From Paracoccus cavernae (lineage in GTDB: Bacteria > Pseudomonadota > Alphaproteobacteria > Rhodobacterales > Rhodobacteraceae): 64,000 nucleotides of DNA. Positions 20,181 through 30,831 of the stretch are shown in pieces. Position 1 is the first letter of the stretch; each line of letters opens with the position of its first letter. The notes beneath the pieces were generated by a model that had not been told where the DNA came from, ran no database searches, and saw only the letters and a program-made list of their open reading frames with translations. The position numbers were made by a program, and so were the translations under genes. The DNA lies in the NCBI GenBank assembly GCA_030410095.1, contig JAUFRC010000001.1:1748501-1812500 (forward strand), read 5' to 3'.

Positions 20181-21019
20181 TCATTTCAAAACCGTGGCCG
20201 GATTGAAGTCCGGCAGGGCCTCCAGCTCCGCTTTGGTGAAATTCGTGGCGTAGAAGCGCTCGGAACCAATCTGAATCAGGTGAATCGCCTCTGTGCCGAG
20301 CAGAACCTTCTTGGCGCCGATTCCAGAAAGCCGCCGATATCGGCGATATAGCCGACCAGCTGCCCCTGATCATCAAGCACGATGTCGTCCACCTTGGCGA
20401 TGTCCTGCCACGTCGCGGGGCGCGCGGTCAGAGCGGTATCGAGCGCCGAATCGTCCCAAGGCGTGCTCGAGGGCTCGTTGGTGGTCCAGATCCGGCGGCT
20501 GGTGATCCAGGAGGCCAGAACGCCCGGCTCCGCCTCGGAGATGGCGGGCGGGCGGACATCGGGAGCGACGACCTCGGGCTTGGCGGCAGCTTCGCCTTCG
20601 GCGGCAGCCTCTTGGGCGGGCTTGGCGGCTTCGGGGGCCGAGGCTGCGGGTTTGGCGATATTGGCCTTGCGGTCGAGCTCTTCATCCACGGCTGCAGCAG
20701 CAGCGGCTCCGGCCTCTTTGGCGGCGGCCTCTGCCTCGGCAGCGGCGCGGGCGGCCTTTTCGGCGGTGCTTTGCGCGATATCGCCGGCAGCCTCGGCTGC
20801 CGCCTCTCCAGCGGCTTCCGCCTTGGTCCCGGCCTTGGCGGCTGCATCTTTGCCGGCCTCGATTACGGCGCCCAGCTCTGCGCCCAGTTTCGTGCCCTGT
20901 GCGCCGCCTGCCTCTGCGGCGGGGGCGGCTTGGGGAGCGGGGTCCTGTGCGCGGGCCGGTCCCGTCACGGCTAGGCCCGTGAGGGTGAAGGTCGTCGCTG
21001 CGATGACAAATGCTTTCAT
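20181..21019 (-). CDS. Exported Ala-rich PRC-barrel protein (frameshifted)
   Basis: A signal peptide beginning MKAFVIAATTFTLTGLAVTG and ending ARA-Q is followed by an Ala/Glu-rich helical, low-complexity stretch of about 100 residues. The C-terminal PRC-barrel reads VDDIVLDDQGQLVGYIADIG. The barrel's last strands need one added G near 20325, after which it reads GAKKVLLGTEAIHLIQIG and ends PDFNPATVLK at 20181. PRC-barrel proteins of this type are common in the Rhodobacterales periplasm; function is unknown. Confidence 0.82.
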
Positions 21020-21126
21020 GCGCTTTGTCCTTTTCGGTCGTTTCTACTGGCGGCCCGTCTCGGGGCCGGTGGAAAGCTCAACCCCAAGGCGTGTCACATC
21101 GTTCCCCGCCTCGGGCCTGTCGCCCT

Positions 21127-22228
21127 TCACGGATAGCTGATCCGCCCGCCGCACACAGGTGCGGGCGCGCCCGTGGTTTCGGGCCCCGAGGTCGGCAATC
21201 CGCGCAAAACCCGAACGGCCAGCCAGCCGAAGGCCTGCGCCTCGATCATGTCGCCATCAAGCCCCGCCGCCTCGACGGGGACGACTTCGGCCGCGACCCT
21301 GCGCGCCAGCGCCGCCATCATGGCGCGGTTGTGCCGTCCGCCGCCGCAGACCAGAAGCGTCGCCGGCGGTCGCGGCATGAAGGCCATGCCCGCGCCCACG
21401 GCAGCGGCTGTGGCCTCGGTCAATGTCGCTGCGGCATCGGCATCCGAGAGATCGGCCACAGCCGTAGACAGACTGCTGAAATCGTCGCGATCGAGCGATT
21501 TAGGCGGCAGGCGCGTGAAATAGGGATGGGCGAGAAACCCGCCGATCACGCTTTCCGAGACAGTGCCCGACAATGCGAGCGCCCCGCCCTCGTCACGCTC
21601 GCGGCCCAGACGCGCGCGCATCAGATCATTGACCGGCGCATTGGCGGGACCGGTATCAAAGGCAAGGCAGGCACCCGGCGCCTCGGGGCCCGCGGCCGAC
21701 GGATCGACCCAAGTGATATTGCCCACCCCGCCCAGATTGAGAAAAGCGACCGGCGCTTGGGGCAGATGCCCTTGTCCCACAGCCCAATGCGCGCAGGCCC
21801 AATGGAAGAAGGGGCAAGCGGCGCTCCCTCCCGCCTTGGCGGACATCTTCCGAGCGGAAATCCCAGACCACCGGACGGCCGAGCGCGCGCGCAAGCGCCG
21901 CGCCGTCGCCCGCCTGATGCGTGCCGCGCCCCTTGGGGTCATGGGCCAAAGTCTGGCCGTGATAACCGACCAGCTCGGCCTCGGGGAAATCGGCGGCAAG
22001 ACCGGCATGGGCCGCAACCGACAAGGCGGCGGCCTCGGCCACGCCCTCCCCACCCTGCCAGCGCCCCAAAGCGGCATGAAGCACATGCGCCTCGTTGTCA
22101 CCATAGGCCGCATAGGCGCTGCGTCCAAAGCCCGCGATGCGGATTCCGTCGGTTTCGATCATCGCGGCATCGACGCCATCCAGCGAAGTGCCCGACATCA
22201 TGCCCAAAGCGCGTATAAACCCGTCCAT
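21127..22228 (-). CDS. anmK: Anhydro-N-acetylmuramic acid kinase (frameshifted)
   Basis: AnmK phosphorylates and opens 1,6-anhydroMurNAc during cell-wall recycling. The start [20 protein letters not shown] holds the nucleotide-binding motif; other marks are [40 protein letters not shown] and [10 protein letters not shown]. One break near 21840 (G run) is repaired by one base. Restored length about 367 residues. Divergent from tyrS with 59 bases between starts. Confidence 0.93.
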
Positions 22229-22287
22229 CAATGGCTTTCCTTGATCACCCGCATCGGTATACCCGTCACGTTCGAAAGGAAAAGACC

Positions 22288-23529
22288 ATGACATACCATG
22301 CCAAGTCCGAATTCATGCGCGTGATGATCGAGCGCGGCTATCTGGCCGATGCGACCGATATCCAGGCGCTTGACGAAGCCCTCAAGGACGGTCCGGTCAC
22401 GGCATATATCGGCTATGACGCGACCGCGGCGAGCCTGCATGTCGGGCACCTGCTGAACATCATGATGCTGCGCTGGTTCCAGAAGACCGGCCACAAGCCG
22501 ATCACGCTGATGGGCGGCGGCACGACCAAAGTGGGCGACCCTCGTTCCGCTCGGACGAGCGTCCGCTGCTGACCGAAGACCAGATCCAGTCGAATATCGA
22601 CGGGATGCAGAAGGTTTTCGCGCGCTACCTCGACTACGGCGAGGATAAAGCGCGCATGCTCAACAACGCCGAATGGCTCGACAATCTGAACTACCTCGAA
22701 TTCCTGCGCGACATCGGGCGGCATTTCTCGGTCAACCGGATGCTGTCCTTCGATCGGTGAAATCGCGTCTGGATCGCGAACAGTCGCTGAGCTTCCTCGA
22801 ATTCAACTACATGATCCTGCAGGCTTACGATTTCTCGAGCTGAACCGCCGTTACGACTGCAAATTGCAGATGGGCGGTTCGGATCAGTGGGGCAATATCA
22901 TCAACGGGATCGACCTGACGCGCCGCGTGCTCGATCACGAGATCTGGGGCCTGACCTCGCCGCTGCTGACCACCTCGGACGGCCGCAAGATGGGCAAATC
23001 GGCGGGCGGTGCGGTCTGGCTGAACGGCGACATGCTCTCGCCCTATGATTTCTGGCAGTTCTGGCGCAACACCACCGATGCCGATGTCGGCCGCTTCCTC
23101 AAGCTTTACACCGAGCTTCCGGTCGAGGAATGCGACCGTCTGGGCAGCCTTGAAGGTCAGGCGATCAACGACGCGAAGATCATCCTCGCCAATGCGGTCA
23201 CAACGCTGCTGCACGGCGCGGAAGCCGCCGCTTCGGCCGAGGCGACCGCACGCAAGGTCTTTGAAGAAGGCGGCGCGGGCGGCGATCTGGCCGAGGTTTT
23301 CGTGACCATCCCGCCCGAAGGCATCACGGCCAATGCGGCTTTGGTCGAAAGTGGTCTCGTCGCTTCGGGCAAAGAGGGCAAGCGCGCCTTCCAGGGCGGC
23401 AGCGTCAAGTTCAACAACGAGAAAAAGACCGATCCGCAAGAGATCATCGCGACCGAGGATCTTCTGGCCGGCATCAAGGTCTCGCTCGGGGCCAAGAAGC
23501 ACTTCATGCTCAAGGGCAAGCAAGCCTGA
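22288..23529 (+). CDS. tyrS: Tyrosyl-tRNA synthetase (frameshifted)
   Basis: TyrS charges tRNA-Tyr. The start [20 protein letters not shown] is followed by [18 protein letters not shown] (class I signature), [15 protein letters not shown], the KMSKS-like loop [15 protein letters not shown], and an S4-type C-terminal region. Breaks at 22541 (CCC for CCCC), 22752-22755 (GATC for GATTC) and about 22838 are each repaired by one added base. An essential gene with three lesions argues for sequencing error. Confidence 0.95.
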
Positions 23530-23554
23530 GTCGGATCCGCGATCAAGCGAACCA

Positions 23555-23582
23555 GAAGGCCGGAGGAGACCCGGCCTTTTTG
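23555..23582 (+). terminator. Terminator after tyrS
   Basis: AGGCCGG pairs with CCGGCCT across a six-base loop and is followed by five T, about 26 bases after the tyrS stop. Confidence 0.8.
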
Positions 23583-23607
23583 CTGCGCCAAGGGACGCGA
23601 GGGGCCG

Positions 23608-24233
23608 CTAAAGCGCGCCTTGCCAATCGCGAATCGCGTCGACCGGCCAGACCAGCATCACGATGTTCAGCGCCAACCCGTCGCGGATCACAATGGCCAG
23701 CATCACCTCGGAGATCACGGCCAGCGCGAGGGACAGCCGGACGGGCAAGCGATAGGCGAGCCAAAAGCCCAGCATCATCGCCCCCATATCGGCCACCGAA
23801 TTGATCACGCTATCGCCGTAATAATCGAGCGAGATGGTGACCGCACGGTAGCGCTCGATCACCGCATCCGAGTTTTCGACCACCTCCCATACCGCCTCGA
23901 TCAACGTGGCGACGACCAGCCGCCAGCCGAAGGACAGCGGCGTCTGCTCCCTGCCCCGCACCAGCATGGCCAGCCAGATCAGGGCATAGAACAGGAAGCC
24001 GTGGGTGATATGCGAAAAGCTGTACCAATCGGCGAGATGCTGCGAGTTCTCTGAACTGAGCACGGTGCCGTGCCACAGCTTGACCGTTCCGCAGGTGCAG
24101 ATCAGCGGTCGGCCAAAGCCCCAAAGCACGAGCGCGGCCGCCAGAACGATTGCCGCGGCAATGCCGAAGGGCAGCAGGCGGCGGGGGCCTCGGCTGTGGT
24201 CGGGATTGGGTGGCAGGGGGCGGTCATGTTCAT
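23608..24233 (-). CDS. DUF2585 (UPF0314) membrane protein (early frameshift)
   Basis: A membrane protein of about 208 residues with family marks PLICTCGTVKLWHGTV, SENSQHLADWYSFSHITHG, WEVVENSDAVIERYR and SLDYYGDSVINSVADM. The start MNMTAP at 24233 joins the main frame after one added C in the run at 24216-24220. Several hydrophobic segments are visible. It is typical of Rhizobiales/Rhodobacterales and of unknown function. Confidence 0.85.
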
Positions 24234-24353
24234 GATGACGACAGAGCATCTCTGGCCCGCGCCGTCTACCGGCCTTCGCGCGGGTGCCTTAATGGCCCCG
24301 CATTTTGCGCCCCGACAGCATCGGGCCGGAAACATCGCGCCTGCCGGATGAAA

Positions 24354-24382
24354 CAAGCCCCGCCGGAGGTCCGACGGGGCTT
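24354..24382 (-). terminator. Terminator downstream of the cyclophilin pair
   Basis: AAGCCCCG and CGGGGCTT form a strong stem, followed on the minus strand by TGTTTC, 25 bases after the stop of the second cyclophilin gene. Confidence 0.7.
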
Positions 24383-24406
24383 GCCGAATGGTCTTTGCCG
24401 GAAAAC

Positions 24407-24999
24407 TTATTCCTGAACGGTGACCTTCACCATGACATCGGGCTTGTCGACCAAACCATTGGCCGCCTCGTCGCCCTTTTTGATGGCGTTGAGCACGTCC
24501 CAGCCGTCAACCAGCTGACCGACGACCGTATATTGGCCGTTCAGGAAATCCGCCGGTGCCAGATCGATGAAGAACTGGCTGTTGGCGGAATCGGGGTTCT
24601 GCGAACGCGCCATGCCGACGGTGCCTGCGCCGAAAGGCACATCGCTGAACTCGGCTTTCAGGTCGGGCAGTTCCGAACCACCCATCCCCGCACGCGAAGT
24701 GTCGCCGTCTTTTTGCCGTATTGCACATCGCCGGTCTGGGCCATGAAGCCGCCGATCACACGGTGGAACACAACACCGTCATAAGCGCCCGATTTTGCCA
24801 GCGAAACGATCCGCTCGACGTGTTTGGGGGCTTTTTCGGCGTTCAGATCCAGAACGATCGTGCCTTTGGACGTGCCTGCGGCATCGGCGACCTCGATCAC
24901 GAGATTCGGGCCCGGACCATCGGTCACACCCGGCAGACCTTCGGCGAATGCGGCCGGAGCGGCAAGCGCGACAGCGGAGGCGAGAAGAAGCTTACGCAT
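24407..24999 (-). CDS. Periplasmic cyclophilin-type peptidyl-prolyl isomerase (frameshifted)
   Basis: Cyclophilins speed cis-trans isomerisation of proline bonds during folding. The start MRKLLLASAVALAAPAAFA is a clear signal peptide, so this copy works in the periplasm. The fold is shown by VVFHRVIGGFMAQTGD, GTVGMARSQNPDSANSQFF and NGQYTVVGQLVDGWDVL. A break near 24713 lies in an A run and is repaired by one added A. The ATG overlaps the stop of the upstream cytoplasmic paralogue (ATGCGTAA), indicating coupled translation. Confidence 0.9.
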
Positions 25000-25508
25000 T
25001 GTCTTCCACATCCTTCGCGACCTTGACCGAGATCATGCGGTCGGGGCTCGCCGGCGGCTCGCCGCGGACGATTTTGTCGACATGCTCCATGCCCGAGATC
25101 ACGCGGCCATAGACCGTGTACTGCCCGTTCAGGAAGTGGTTGTCGCCGAAGTTGATGAAGAACTGGCTGTTGGCCGAGTTCGGGTTCTGCGAGCGTGCAG
25201 CGCCAAGGGTGCCGCGGTCATGCGGCAGGCGCGAGAGTTCCGCCGGCAGGTCCGGCAGGTCCGAGCCACCCGTGCCGGCGCGGCGCGGGTTGTAGTCTTT
25301 TTCCATATTGGCGTGTTCGACATCGCCGGTCTGGGCCATGAAGCCGTCGATGACACGGTGGAAGGCCACGTTGTCGTGCGCCGGCGCGGGCCAACTCTTT
25401 CATGCGCTCGGCATGTTTGGGCGCCACGTCGGGCAGAAGTTCGATCACGACCGGACCGTCCTTCAGCTCGATGATGATTGTGTTCTCAGCGTCTTTGATC
25501 TCGGCCAT
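24992..25508 (-). CDS. ppiB: Cytoplasmic cyclophilin-type peptidyl-prolyl isomerase (frameshifted)
   Basis: This second cyclophilin lacks a signal peptide (MAEIKDAENTIIIELKDGPV) and is presumed cytoplasmic. It carries FHRVIDGFMAQTGDVEHAN, AARSQNPNSANSQFFINFG and NGQYTVYGRVISGMEHVDK. The frame breaks near 25380 in a GCGC stretch that appears two bases short (expected ARAGAHDNVAFHR). It is upstream of, and overlaps, the periplasmic copy. Confidence 0.9.
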
Positions 25509-25673
25509 CGAGGGTTCCTCTTTACTGGTCTGTGCCAGAGTTAAGCCTTTCGTCCGTCTTGGACAACGGCTGACAGCGGTTTAGCGAACCCGAGGGGGAG
25601 CGTCAGTTGACGATAATGTCAACATGATAGAAAAACCGCAGTGACAGCGAAAAGTCGCGGAGAGGACCCGAAC

Positions 25674-26867
25674 ATGGCAAATTTCAAAACCATTGACGAC
25701 ATGGATCTCGAGGGCAAGGTCGTCCTTGTGCGCGTCGACATCAACGTGCCCGTCGAAAACGGTCAGGTCACGGATGCCACCCGGATCGAAAAGATCGTCC
25801 CCACCGTCAAGGATATCCAGGCCAAAGGCGGGATTCCGGTGCTTCTGGCGCATTTAGACCGCCCCAAAGGCCAAAGGGTCCCCGCGATGAGTCTGGCGCA
25901 GCTGCTGCCCGCGCTGGAGAAAGCCATGGGACAGCCGGTCAAATTCTCGGAGGAGACCATCGGCGGTCCCGCCAAGCGCGCGGTTGCCGATCTCAAGGCG
26001 GGCGACATCCTGCTTTTGGAAAACACCCGCTTCTATCCGGGCGAAGAGGCCAATGACCCTACTTTCGCGGCTTCGGTCGCGGCTCTGGGTCAGGTCTATG
26101 TCAATGACGCCTTCTCGGCGGCGCATCGCGCCCATGCCTCGACCGAAGGCATCGCGAAACTGCTGCCCTCGGCGGCCGGTCGCCTGATGCAGGCCGAACT
26201 GACCGCGCTCAATGCAGCCCTCGGCGCGCCCGAGCGTCCGGTGGTCGCCATTGTCGGCGGCGCGAAAGTCTCGACCAAGCTCGAACTGCTGACCAACCTC
26301 ATCGAGAAGGTCGACCATCTCGTGATCGGCGGCGGCATGGCGAATACCTTCCTCGTCGCCAAAGGCATCGAAGTCGGCAAATCCCTTGCCGAGCGCGATA
26401 TGGCCGATACCGCCCGCGACATCCTGACGAAATCGGTGACCACCGGCTGCACCATCCACCTGCCGGTCGACATCGTTGTCGCGCGCGAATTCAAGGCACA
26501 TGCCGCGACCGAGACCCTGCCTGCCGACCAATGCCCCGAAGATGCGATGATCCTCGATGCGGGTCCGGCGACCGTAGCCGCGATCGCGCAGGTCTTCGAG
26601 GCCTCGCGCACGCTGATCTGGAACGGCCCGCTCGGCGCGTTCGAGATCCCGCCCTTCGACATGGCCACCAATGCCGCGGCCAATGCGGCGGCCGCGCTGA
26701 CCAAAGCGGGCAAGCTCGTGACCGTCGCAGGTGGCGGCGATACGGTGGCGGCGCTGAACAAGGCCGGTGTGGCGGATGATTTCACCTATATCTCGACCGC
26801 AGGCGGCGCTTTCCTCGAATGGATGGAAGGCAAAGAATTGCCGGGCGTCGCAGCCCTGATGCGCTGA
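25674..26867 (+). CDS. pgk: Phosphoglycerate kinase
   Basis: Pgk interconverts 1,3-bisphosphoglycerate and 3-phosphoglycerate. The intact 397-residue frame starts [20 protein letters not shown] and contains [74 protein letters not shown] and the C-terminal [14 protein letters not shown]. The ATG at 25674 follows the sequence GGAGAGG. A terminator follows, then a class I aldolase, so two adjacent steps of central carbon metabolism are clustered. Confidence 0.97.
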   Translation: MANFKTIDDMDLEGKVVLVRVDINVPVENGQVTDATRIEKIVPTVKDIQAKGGIPVLLAHLDRPKGQRVPAMSLAQLLPALEKAMGQPVKFSEETIGGPAKRAVADLKAGDILLLENTRFYPGEEANDPTFAASVAALGQVYVNDAFSAAHRAHASTEGIAKLLPSAAGRLMQAELTALNAALGAPERPVVAIVGGAKVSTKLELLTNLIEKVDHLVIGGGMANTFLVAKGIEVGKSLAERDMADTARDILTKSVTTGCTIHLPVDIVVAREFKAHAATETLPADQCPEDAMILDAGPATVAAIAQVFEASRTLIWNGPLGAFEIPPFDMATNAAANAAAALTKAGKLVTVAGGGDTVAALNKAGVADDFTYISTAGGAFLEWMEGKELPGVAALMR

Positions 26868-26883
26868 GCAAACAAGCGGGATA

Positions 26884-26913
26884 AAAAGGGGCGCGGTTTC
26901 GCGCCCTTTTTCA
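26884..26913 (+). terminator. Terminator after pgk
   Basis: AAAAAGGGGCGCG and CGCGCCCTTTTT form a near-perfect stem with a T-rich end, 17 bases past the pgk stop. Confidence 0.85.
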
Positions 26914-27061
26914 ATCGTGCCGCCGCGTCGTTTGCGGCTTTTGCGAACTGCTTGGCCACAGGCGGCAAAACGCCGCCCCGATCACCTCAGGCACGACCTC
27001 CGTGCCCCGAGCCCGCTTGCGCCATGCGGACCAGAACCGCGCGGCGTATGCGGGCGCAGGG

Positions 27062-27318
27062 TTAATTGCTTGTCGCCGGAGCGGCCGGCGCGGGTGCTGC
27101 CGTCTCTGGGGTCGTGGTCGCTGCATCGGGCGTGGCGGCGGGCGGCGTGACCAGCGCGGCGGGGGATCGGTGCGCTCGAGATCGTTTTCGTTCACATCCT
27201 GCGACAGGATCCACAAAAACGTGCCGATCCCGACCACGAAGGCAATCGCCAGCGCGATCATGAAGGGACGGGTCTGACGGATCTGTTCGGGAATGCCGGA
27301 AGGGTCTTCGTTTGCCAT
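27062..27318 (-). CDS. Small single-pass membrane protein (frameshifted)
   Basis: A protein of about 85 residues starting MANEDPSGIPEQIRQTRP, with one transmembrane segment FMIALAIAFVVGIGTFLWIL near residues 18-37. Restoring one C near 27155 gives a Pro/Ala/Thr-rich tail (AALVTPPAATPDAATTT) ending at 27062. A cytoplasmic N-terminus and disordered periplasmic tail are likely. Unrecognised beyond that. Confidence 0.6.
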
Positions 27319-27445
27319 CGGATATCCTCGCAACTATGCAAGAATCAAACGCAGATCGTGTGACGGGGTTCCCGTTAGCGCAACCTTGATTGCCCTTCCC
27401 GAAGGGTCTGCTATCAGCGCGTCAATCTGGAAAGGGGAGCTTCCA

Positions 27446-28375
27446 ATGCAAATGACAGATACGGTTCGCAAAATCCTCGCCAATTACGAAGGCGAAACGC
27501 CCGGCGTGAAGGCACAGCTCGCCCGAATGATGATGACGGGTAAACTGGCCGGCACCGGCAAGATGATCATCCTGCCCGTCGATCAGGGCTTTGAACATGG
27601 TCCGGCACGCAGCTTTGCCGCCAACCCGGCAGCTTACGACCCCCATTATCACTACCAGCTGGCGATCGACGCGGGGCTGAACGCCTATGCCGCACCGCTC
27701 GGCATGATCGAAGCCGGCGCGGATACCTTCGCAGGCCAGATCCCGACCATCCTCAAGGTGAACTCGGCAAATTCGCTGATGTCGGAAACCGCCGGCAAGA
27801 ACCAGGCGATCACCGCGACCGTCGACGACGCGTTGCGTCTGGGCTGCTCGGCCATCGGCTTCACCATCTATCCGGGCTCGGATATGGCGCTCGACATGTT
27901 CGAGGAAATCTCGGCCATGCGTCAGGAAGCGGCTGCCAAAGGCATCGCGACCGTGATCTGGTCCTATCCGCGCGGCGAAGCGATCACCAAGGACGGTGAA
28001 ACCGCGATCGATATCGCAGCCTATGCCGCACAGATCGCGGCTCTGGTCGGCGCGCATATCATCAAGATCAAGCTCTCGACCGACCATCTGATGCTGCCGG
28101 AGGCCAAGAAGGTCTACGAAGACAAGAAAATCGAGATCGAAACCCAGGCGAAGCGCGTCGCGCATTGCATGCAGGCTTCCTTCAACGGCCGCCGCATCGT
28201 CGTTTTCTCGGGCGGCGCGGCAAAAGGCGCGGATGCGGTCTATGACGACGCACGCGCAATCCGTGACGGCGGCGGCAACGGCTCGATCATCGGCCGCAAC
28301 AGCTTCCAGCGCTCGCGCGAGGACGCTCTGGCGATGCTTCAGCAGCTGGTCGACATCTATCTCGGCAAGGCCTGA
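27446..28375 (+). CDS. fbaB: Class I fructose-bisphosphate aldolase (archaeal/DhnA type)
   Basis: This aldolase splits or forms fructose-1,6-bisphosphate through a Schiff-base lysine. The intact 309-residue frame starts MQMTDTVRKILANYEGETPG. It shows the phosphate/active-site segments IILPVDQGFEHGPARSF, GFTIYPGSDMALDMF, VIWSYPRG, the probable Schiff-base region HIIKIKLSTDHLM, and VVFSGGAAKGADAVYD then GNGSIIGRNSFQR. AAAGGGGAG lies just before the ATG. Neighbour of pgk. Confidence 0.94.
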   Translation: MQMTDTVRKILANYEGETPGVKAQLARMMMTGKLAGTGKMIILPVDQGFEHGPARSFAANPAAYDPHYHYQLAIDAGLNAYAAPLGMIEAGADTFAGQIPTILKVNSANSLMSETAGKNQAITATVDDALRLGCSAIGFTIYPGSDMALDMFEEISAMRQEAAAKGIATVIWSYPRGEAITKDGETAIDIAAYAAQIAALVGAHIIKIKLSTDHLMLPEAKKVYEDKKIEIETQAKRVAHCMQASFNGRRIVVFSGGAAKGADAVYDDARAIRDGGGNGSIIGRNSFQRSREDALAMLQQLVDIYLGKA

Positions 28376-28454
28376 TTTAGGGCTGTCCGCGCCGGATCCG
28401 GGCCTGCCGCCCCGCACCCCCGCGGGTATTTCCCTGATGAAGAAAAGCGGATCG

Positions 28455-28483
28455 GAAAGGGCGTCTTCGGGCGCCCTTTCTTT
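28455..28483 (+). terminator. Terminator after fbaB
   Basis: GAAAGGGCG and GCGCCCTTTC pair around TCTTCG, followed by TTTG, in the gap before ftsY. Confidence 0.75.
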
Positions 28484-28543
28484 GCCTCCTTTCCTTTCAG
28501 GCGGAAAGCCCTAGGTTCTGGGGCGAAGTCAGAAGGATTGCCC

Positions 28544-29765
28544 ATGTCGTTTTTCTCGAAGCTCCGCGAGCGTTTGACCCGGTCCTCGTCGAAAATCGGC
28601 GAAGGGCTTGATGATCTGGTGAAGGAAGGCGCGCAAACGCCGGTTGTGCCGCCAGTTGCCCCGACGGTCGATCGGCCTGCCGAACAGGCCGTTGCCGAAA
28701 CGGCCGAGCCGCAGGCCCCCGTGCAACAGCCCGAGGTTCGGGCCGAGGTGGCCCCTGAAGCGCCCAAGGCGCCTGTCGCACCTGTGACCCAAGCGCCGGA
28801 GCCTGCCGCACGCGCAGCGGCTATGCCCCTGCATCCGTGCCGGTCCCGCCCCTGCCCCGACCGCTGCGCCCGAAAGCGCCGCCGCCAAGCCCGGCATGAT
28901 CGGGCGCCTCTTTGGTCGTGGCGACAGCGAACCGCGTCGGGAATTGAACGACGAGATGCTGGAGGAGCTCGAAGAGATGCTCATCCAGGCCGATATGGGC
29001 GTCGAGACCGCCTTGCGCGTCACCGCCAATATCGCCGAGGGGCGTCTTGGCCGCAAAATCTCCTCGTCGGAGCTCAAGGAGCTTCTGGCCGAGGAAATCG
29101 CGCGCATCATGGCCAATGTCGCCAAACCCTTGCCGATCTATGCCAAAAGCCGCAGGTCGTGCTGGTTGTCGGCGTGAACGGCTCGGGCAAGACCACGACG
29201 ATCGGCAAGCTGGCAAGCCAGTTCCGCGCTGCGGGCAAGAATGTGATGATCGCGGCGGGCGATACTGCGCGCGGCGGCGGTCGAGCAGTTGCAGGTCTGG
29301 GGCAAGCGCGCGGGCGTTCCGGTTCTGACCGCGCCCGAGGGCAGCGACCCCGCGAGCCTTGCCTTTGACGCGATGTCGCGGGCCGAGGCCGAGGGCATCG
29401 ATCTCCTGATGATCGACACTGCCGGACGCCTGCAGAACCGTCAGGATCTGATGGAGGAGCTTGCGAAAATCGTGCGCGTCATCCGCAAGAAAGACCCGTC
29501 GGCACCGCACAACACCCTGCTGGTTCTGGATGCGACCACCGGCCAAAACGCCCTGCTTCAGGTCGAAACCTTCCAGAAGCTCGCCGATGTATCGGGCCTC
29601 GTGATGACCAAACTGGACGGAACCGCGCGGGGCGGCGTTCTGGTCGCGCTCGCCGACCGTTTCGGCCTGCCGATCCATGCGATCGGGGTGGGTGAGCAGA
29701 TCGACGATCTCGATGCCTTTGATCCGAGCGATTTTGCACGCGCACTTGTCGGGCTGGACCATTAA
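28544..29765 (+). CDS. ftsY: Signal recognition particle receptor FtsY (frameshifted)
   Basis: FtsY is the membrane-associated GTPase that receives SRP-ribosome complexes. It begins [20 protein letters not shown], then has a Pro/Ala/Val-rich A-domain. The N domain reads [20 protein letters not shown]. GTPase motifs are [16 protein letters not shown] (G1), [10 protein letters not shown] (G3) and [10 protein letters not shown] (G4). Breaks near 28825, 28850, 29150 (C runs) and 29270 (a GCGCGC run two bases short) split it. Restored length about 408 residues. Confidence 0.94.
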
Positions 29766-29848
29766 GCGCCAAGCCGCGTTAACCCATTCTTACCATATGG
29801 CGGGCTAGCTTGCAGGGAATCATCTCTTTCCCTGCAAGGAGCACTCTC

Positions 29849-30114
29849 GTGAAGCCCCATCTTCCGCTGATCACCGCATGGCCCTGATGCTGGCCGCTTG
29901 CGCGCCTCCGACCGCGACGGTCGCCGATTTCAACGGCGACAGCGTCAAGATCCAGACAAACCAGATGGCCTCGAATGCCGAAGAGGCCAAGGCCAATGCA
30001 CAGACCGAGGCAGACCGCGTCTGCCAGAAAGGGCATCGCAAGCGGGCCGAATATGCCTCGACCCGCGCTTTGCCGAATTACATCAACGAGCATCTCTTCC
30101 TCTGCCTGAGCTAA
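29849..30114 (+). CDS. Small lipoprotein (possible frameshift)
   Basis: A GTG at 29849 follows AAGGAGC and gives MKPHLPLITA, which one added base near 29878 joins to ALMLAACAPPTATVADFNGD. Without the correction the ATG at 29878 would leave a signal peptide of only seven residues before the lipobox LAAC, so the longer reading is preferred. The mature part is about 70 residues, charged and helical, with two further Cys (RVCQKG, LFLCLS). Function unknown. Confidence 0.6.
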
Positions 30115-30144
30115 CCGGGGCAAAGAAAGAAGGGCGCGGTCCTG

Positions 30145-30831
30145 CTAGCGGCTGGCCGGCAGTCCGATCTGGGCGAGAAAAGCGTCCAGCTCGGGCTGGC
30201 GTGCCGAACGGCTGGCGAAGAGCGTCGCTTGCGAGCGCAAGATAGGGTCCGCGTCGATGATCTTGAGGTGGTTGGCCCGCAAGGTCTCGCCCGAAGAGGT
30301 GATATCGGCAATCGCCTCGGCGGTGAGATTGGCTACGGTGCCTTCGGTCGCGCCCTGGCTGTCGACCAGTTGGTAATCGGCAACCTCGTGATCGGAGAGC
30401 CAAGCCCGCACCAGACGATGGTATTTGGTGGCAATGCGCAGACGGAAGCCGTGGGCGATGCGGAAATCGCGGGCAATTGCCGCGAAATCGTCGAGGCTGT
30501 CGCAATCACGCCAGCAATTGGGCACGGCGAGGATGAGATCGGCATGGCCGAAGCCCATCTGCGCGACCTCGACCACATCCGAGCGCCAGCCGGCCAGTTT
30601 TTCGCGCACCAGATCCGTGCCCGTCACACCGAGCTCGATCCGGCCCGCGGCCAGTTCGCGCGGGATTTCACCCGCCGAGAGCAGGACGAGCGAGACGCCC
30701 TCGGCCCCTTCGACGCGGCCCGAATATTCGCGGTCCGAGCCTGTGCGCGACAGTTTGACGCCGCGTTCGGCGAACCAGTCGAAGGTCTGCTCCATCAGCC
30801 GTCCCTTGGACGGAACCCCCAGACGGATCAT
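30145..30831 (-). CDS. hisG: ATP phosphoribosyltransferase, short form
   Basis: HisG starts histidine synthesis by joining ATP and PRPP. The intact 228-residue frame starts [20 protein letters not shown] and has the length of the short, HisZ-dependent type. ELGVTGTDLVREK and LVDSQGATEGTVANLTAEAI are the conserved substrate regions. The start overlaps the hisZ stop by ATGA. Feedback control should act through the HisG-HisZ hetero-octamer, as known for this type. Confidence 0.95.
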   Translation of the reverse strand: MIRLGVPSKGRLMEQTFDWFAERGVKLSRTGSDREYSGRVEGAEGVSLVLLSAGEIPRELAAGRIELGVTGTDLVREKLAGWRSDVVEVAQMGFGHADLILAVPNCWRDCDSLDDFAAIARDFRIAHGFRLRIATKYHRLVRAWLSDHEVADYQLVDSQGATEGTVANLTAEAIADITSSGETLRANHLKIIDADPILRSQATLFASRSARQPELDAFLAQIGLPASR

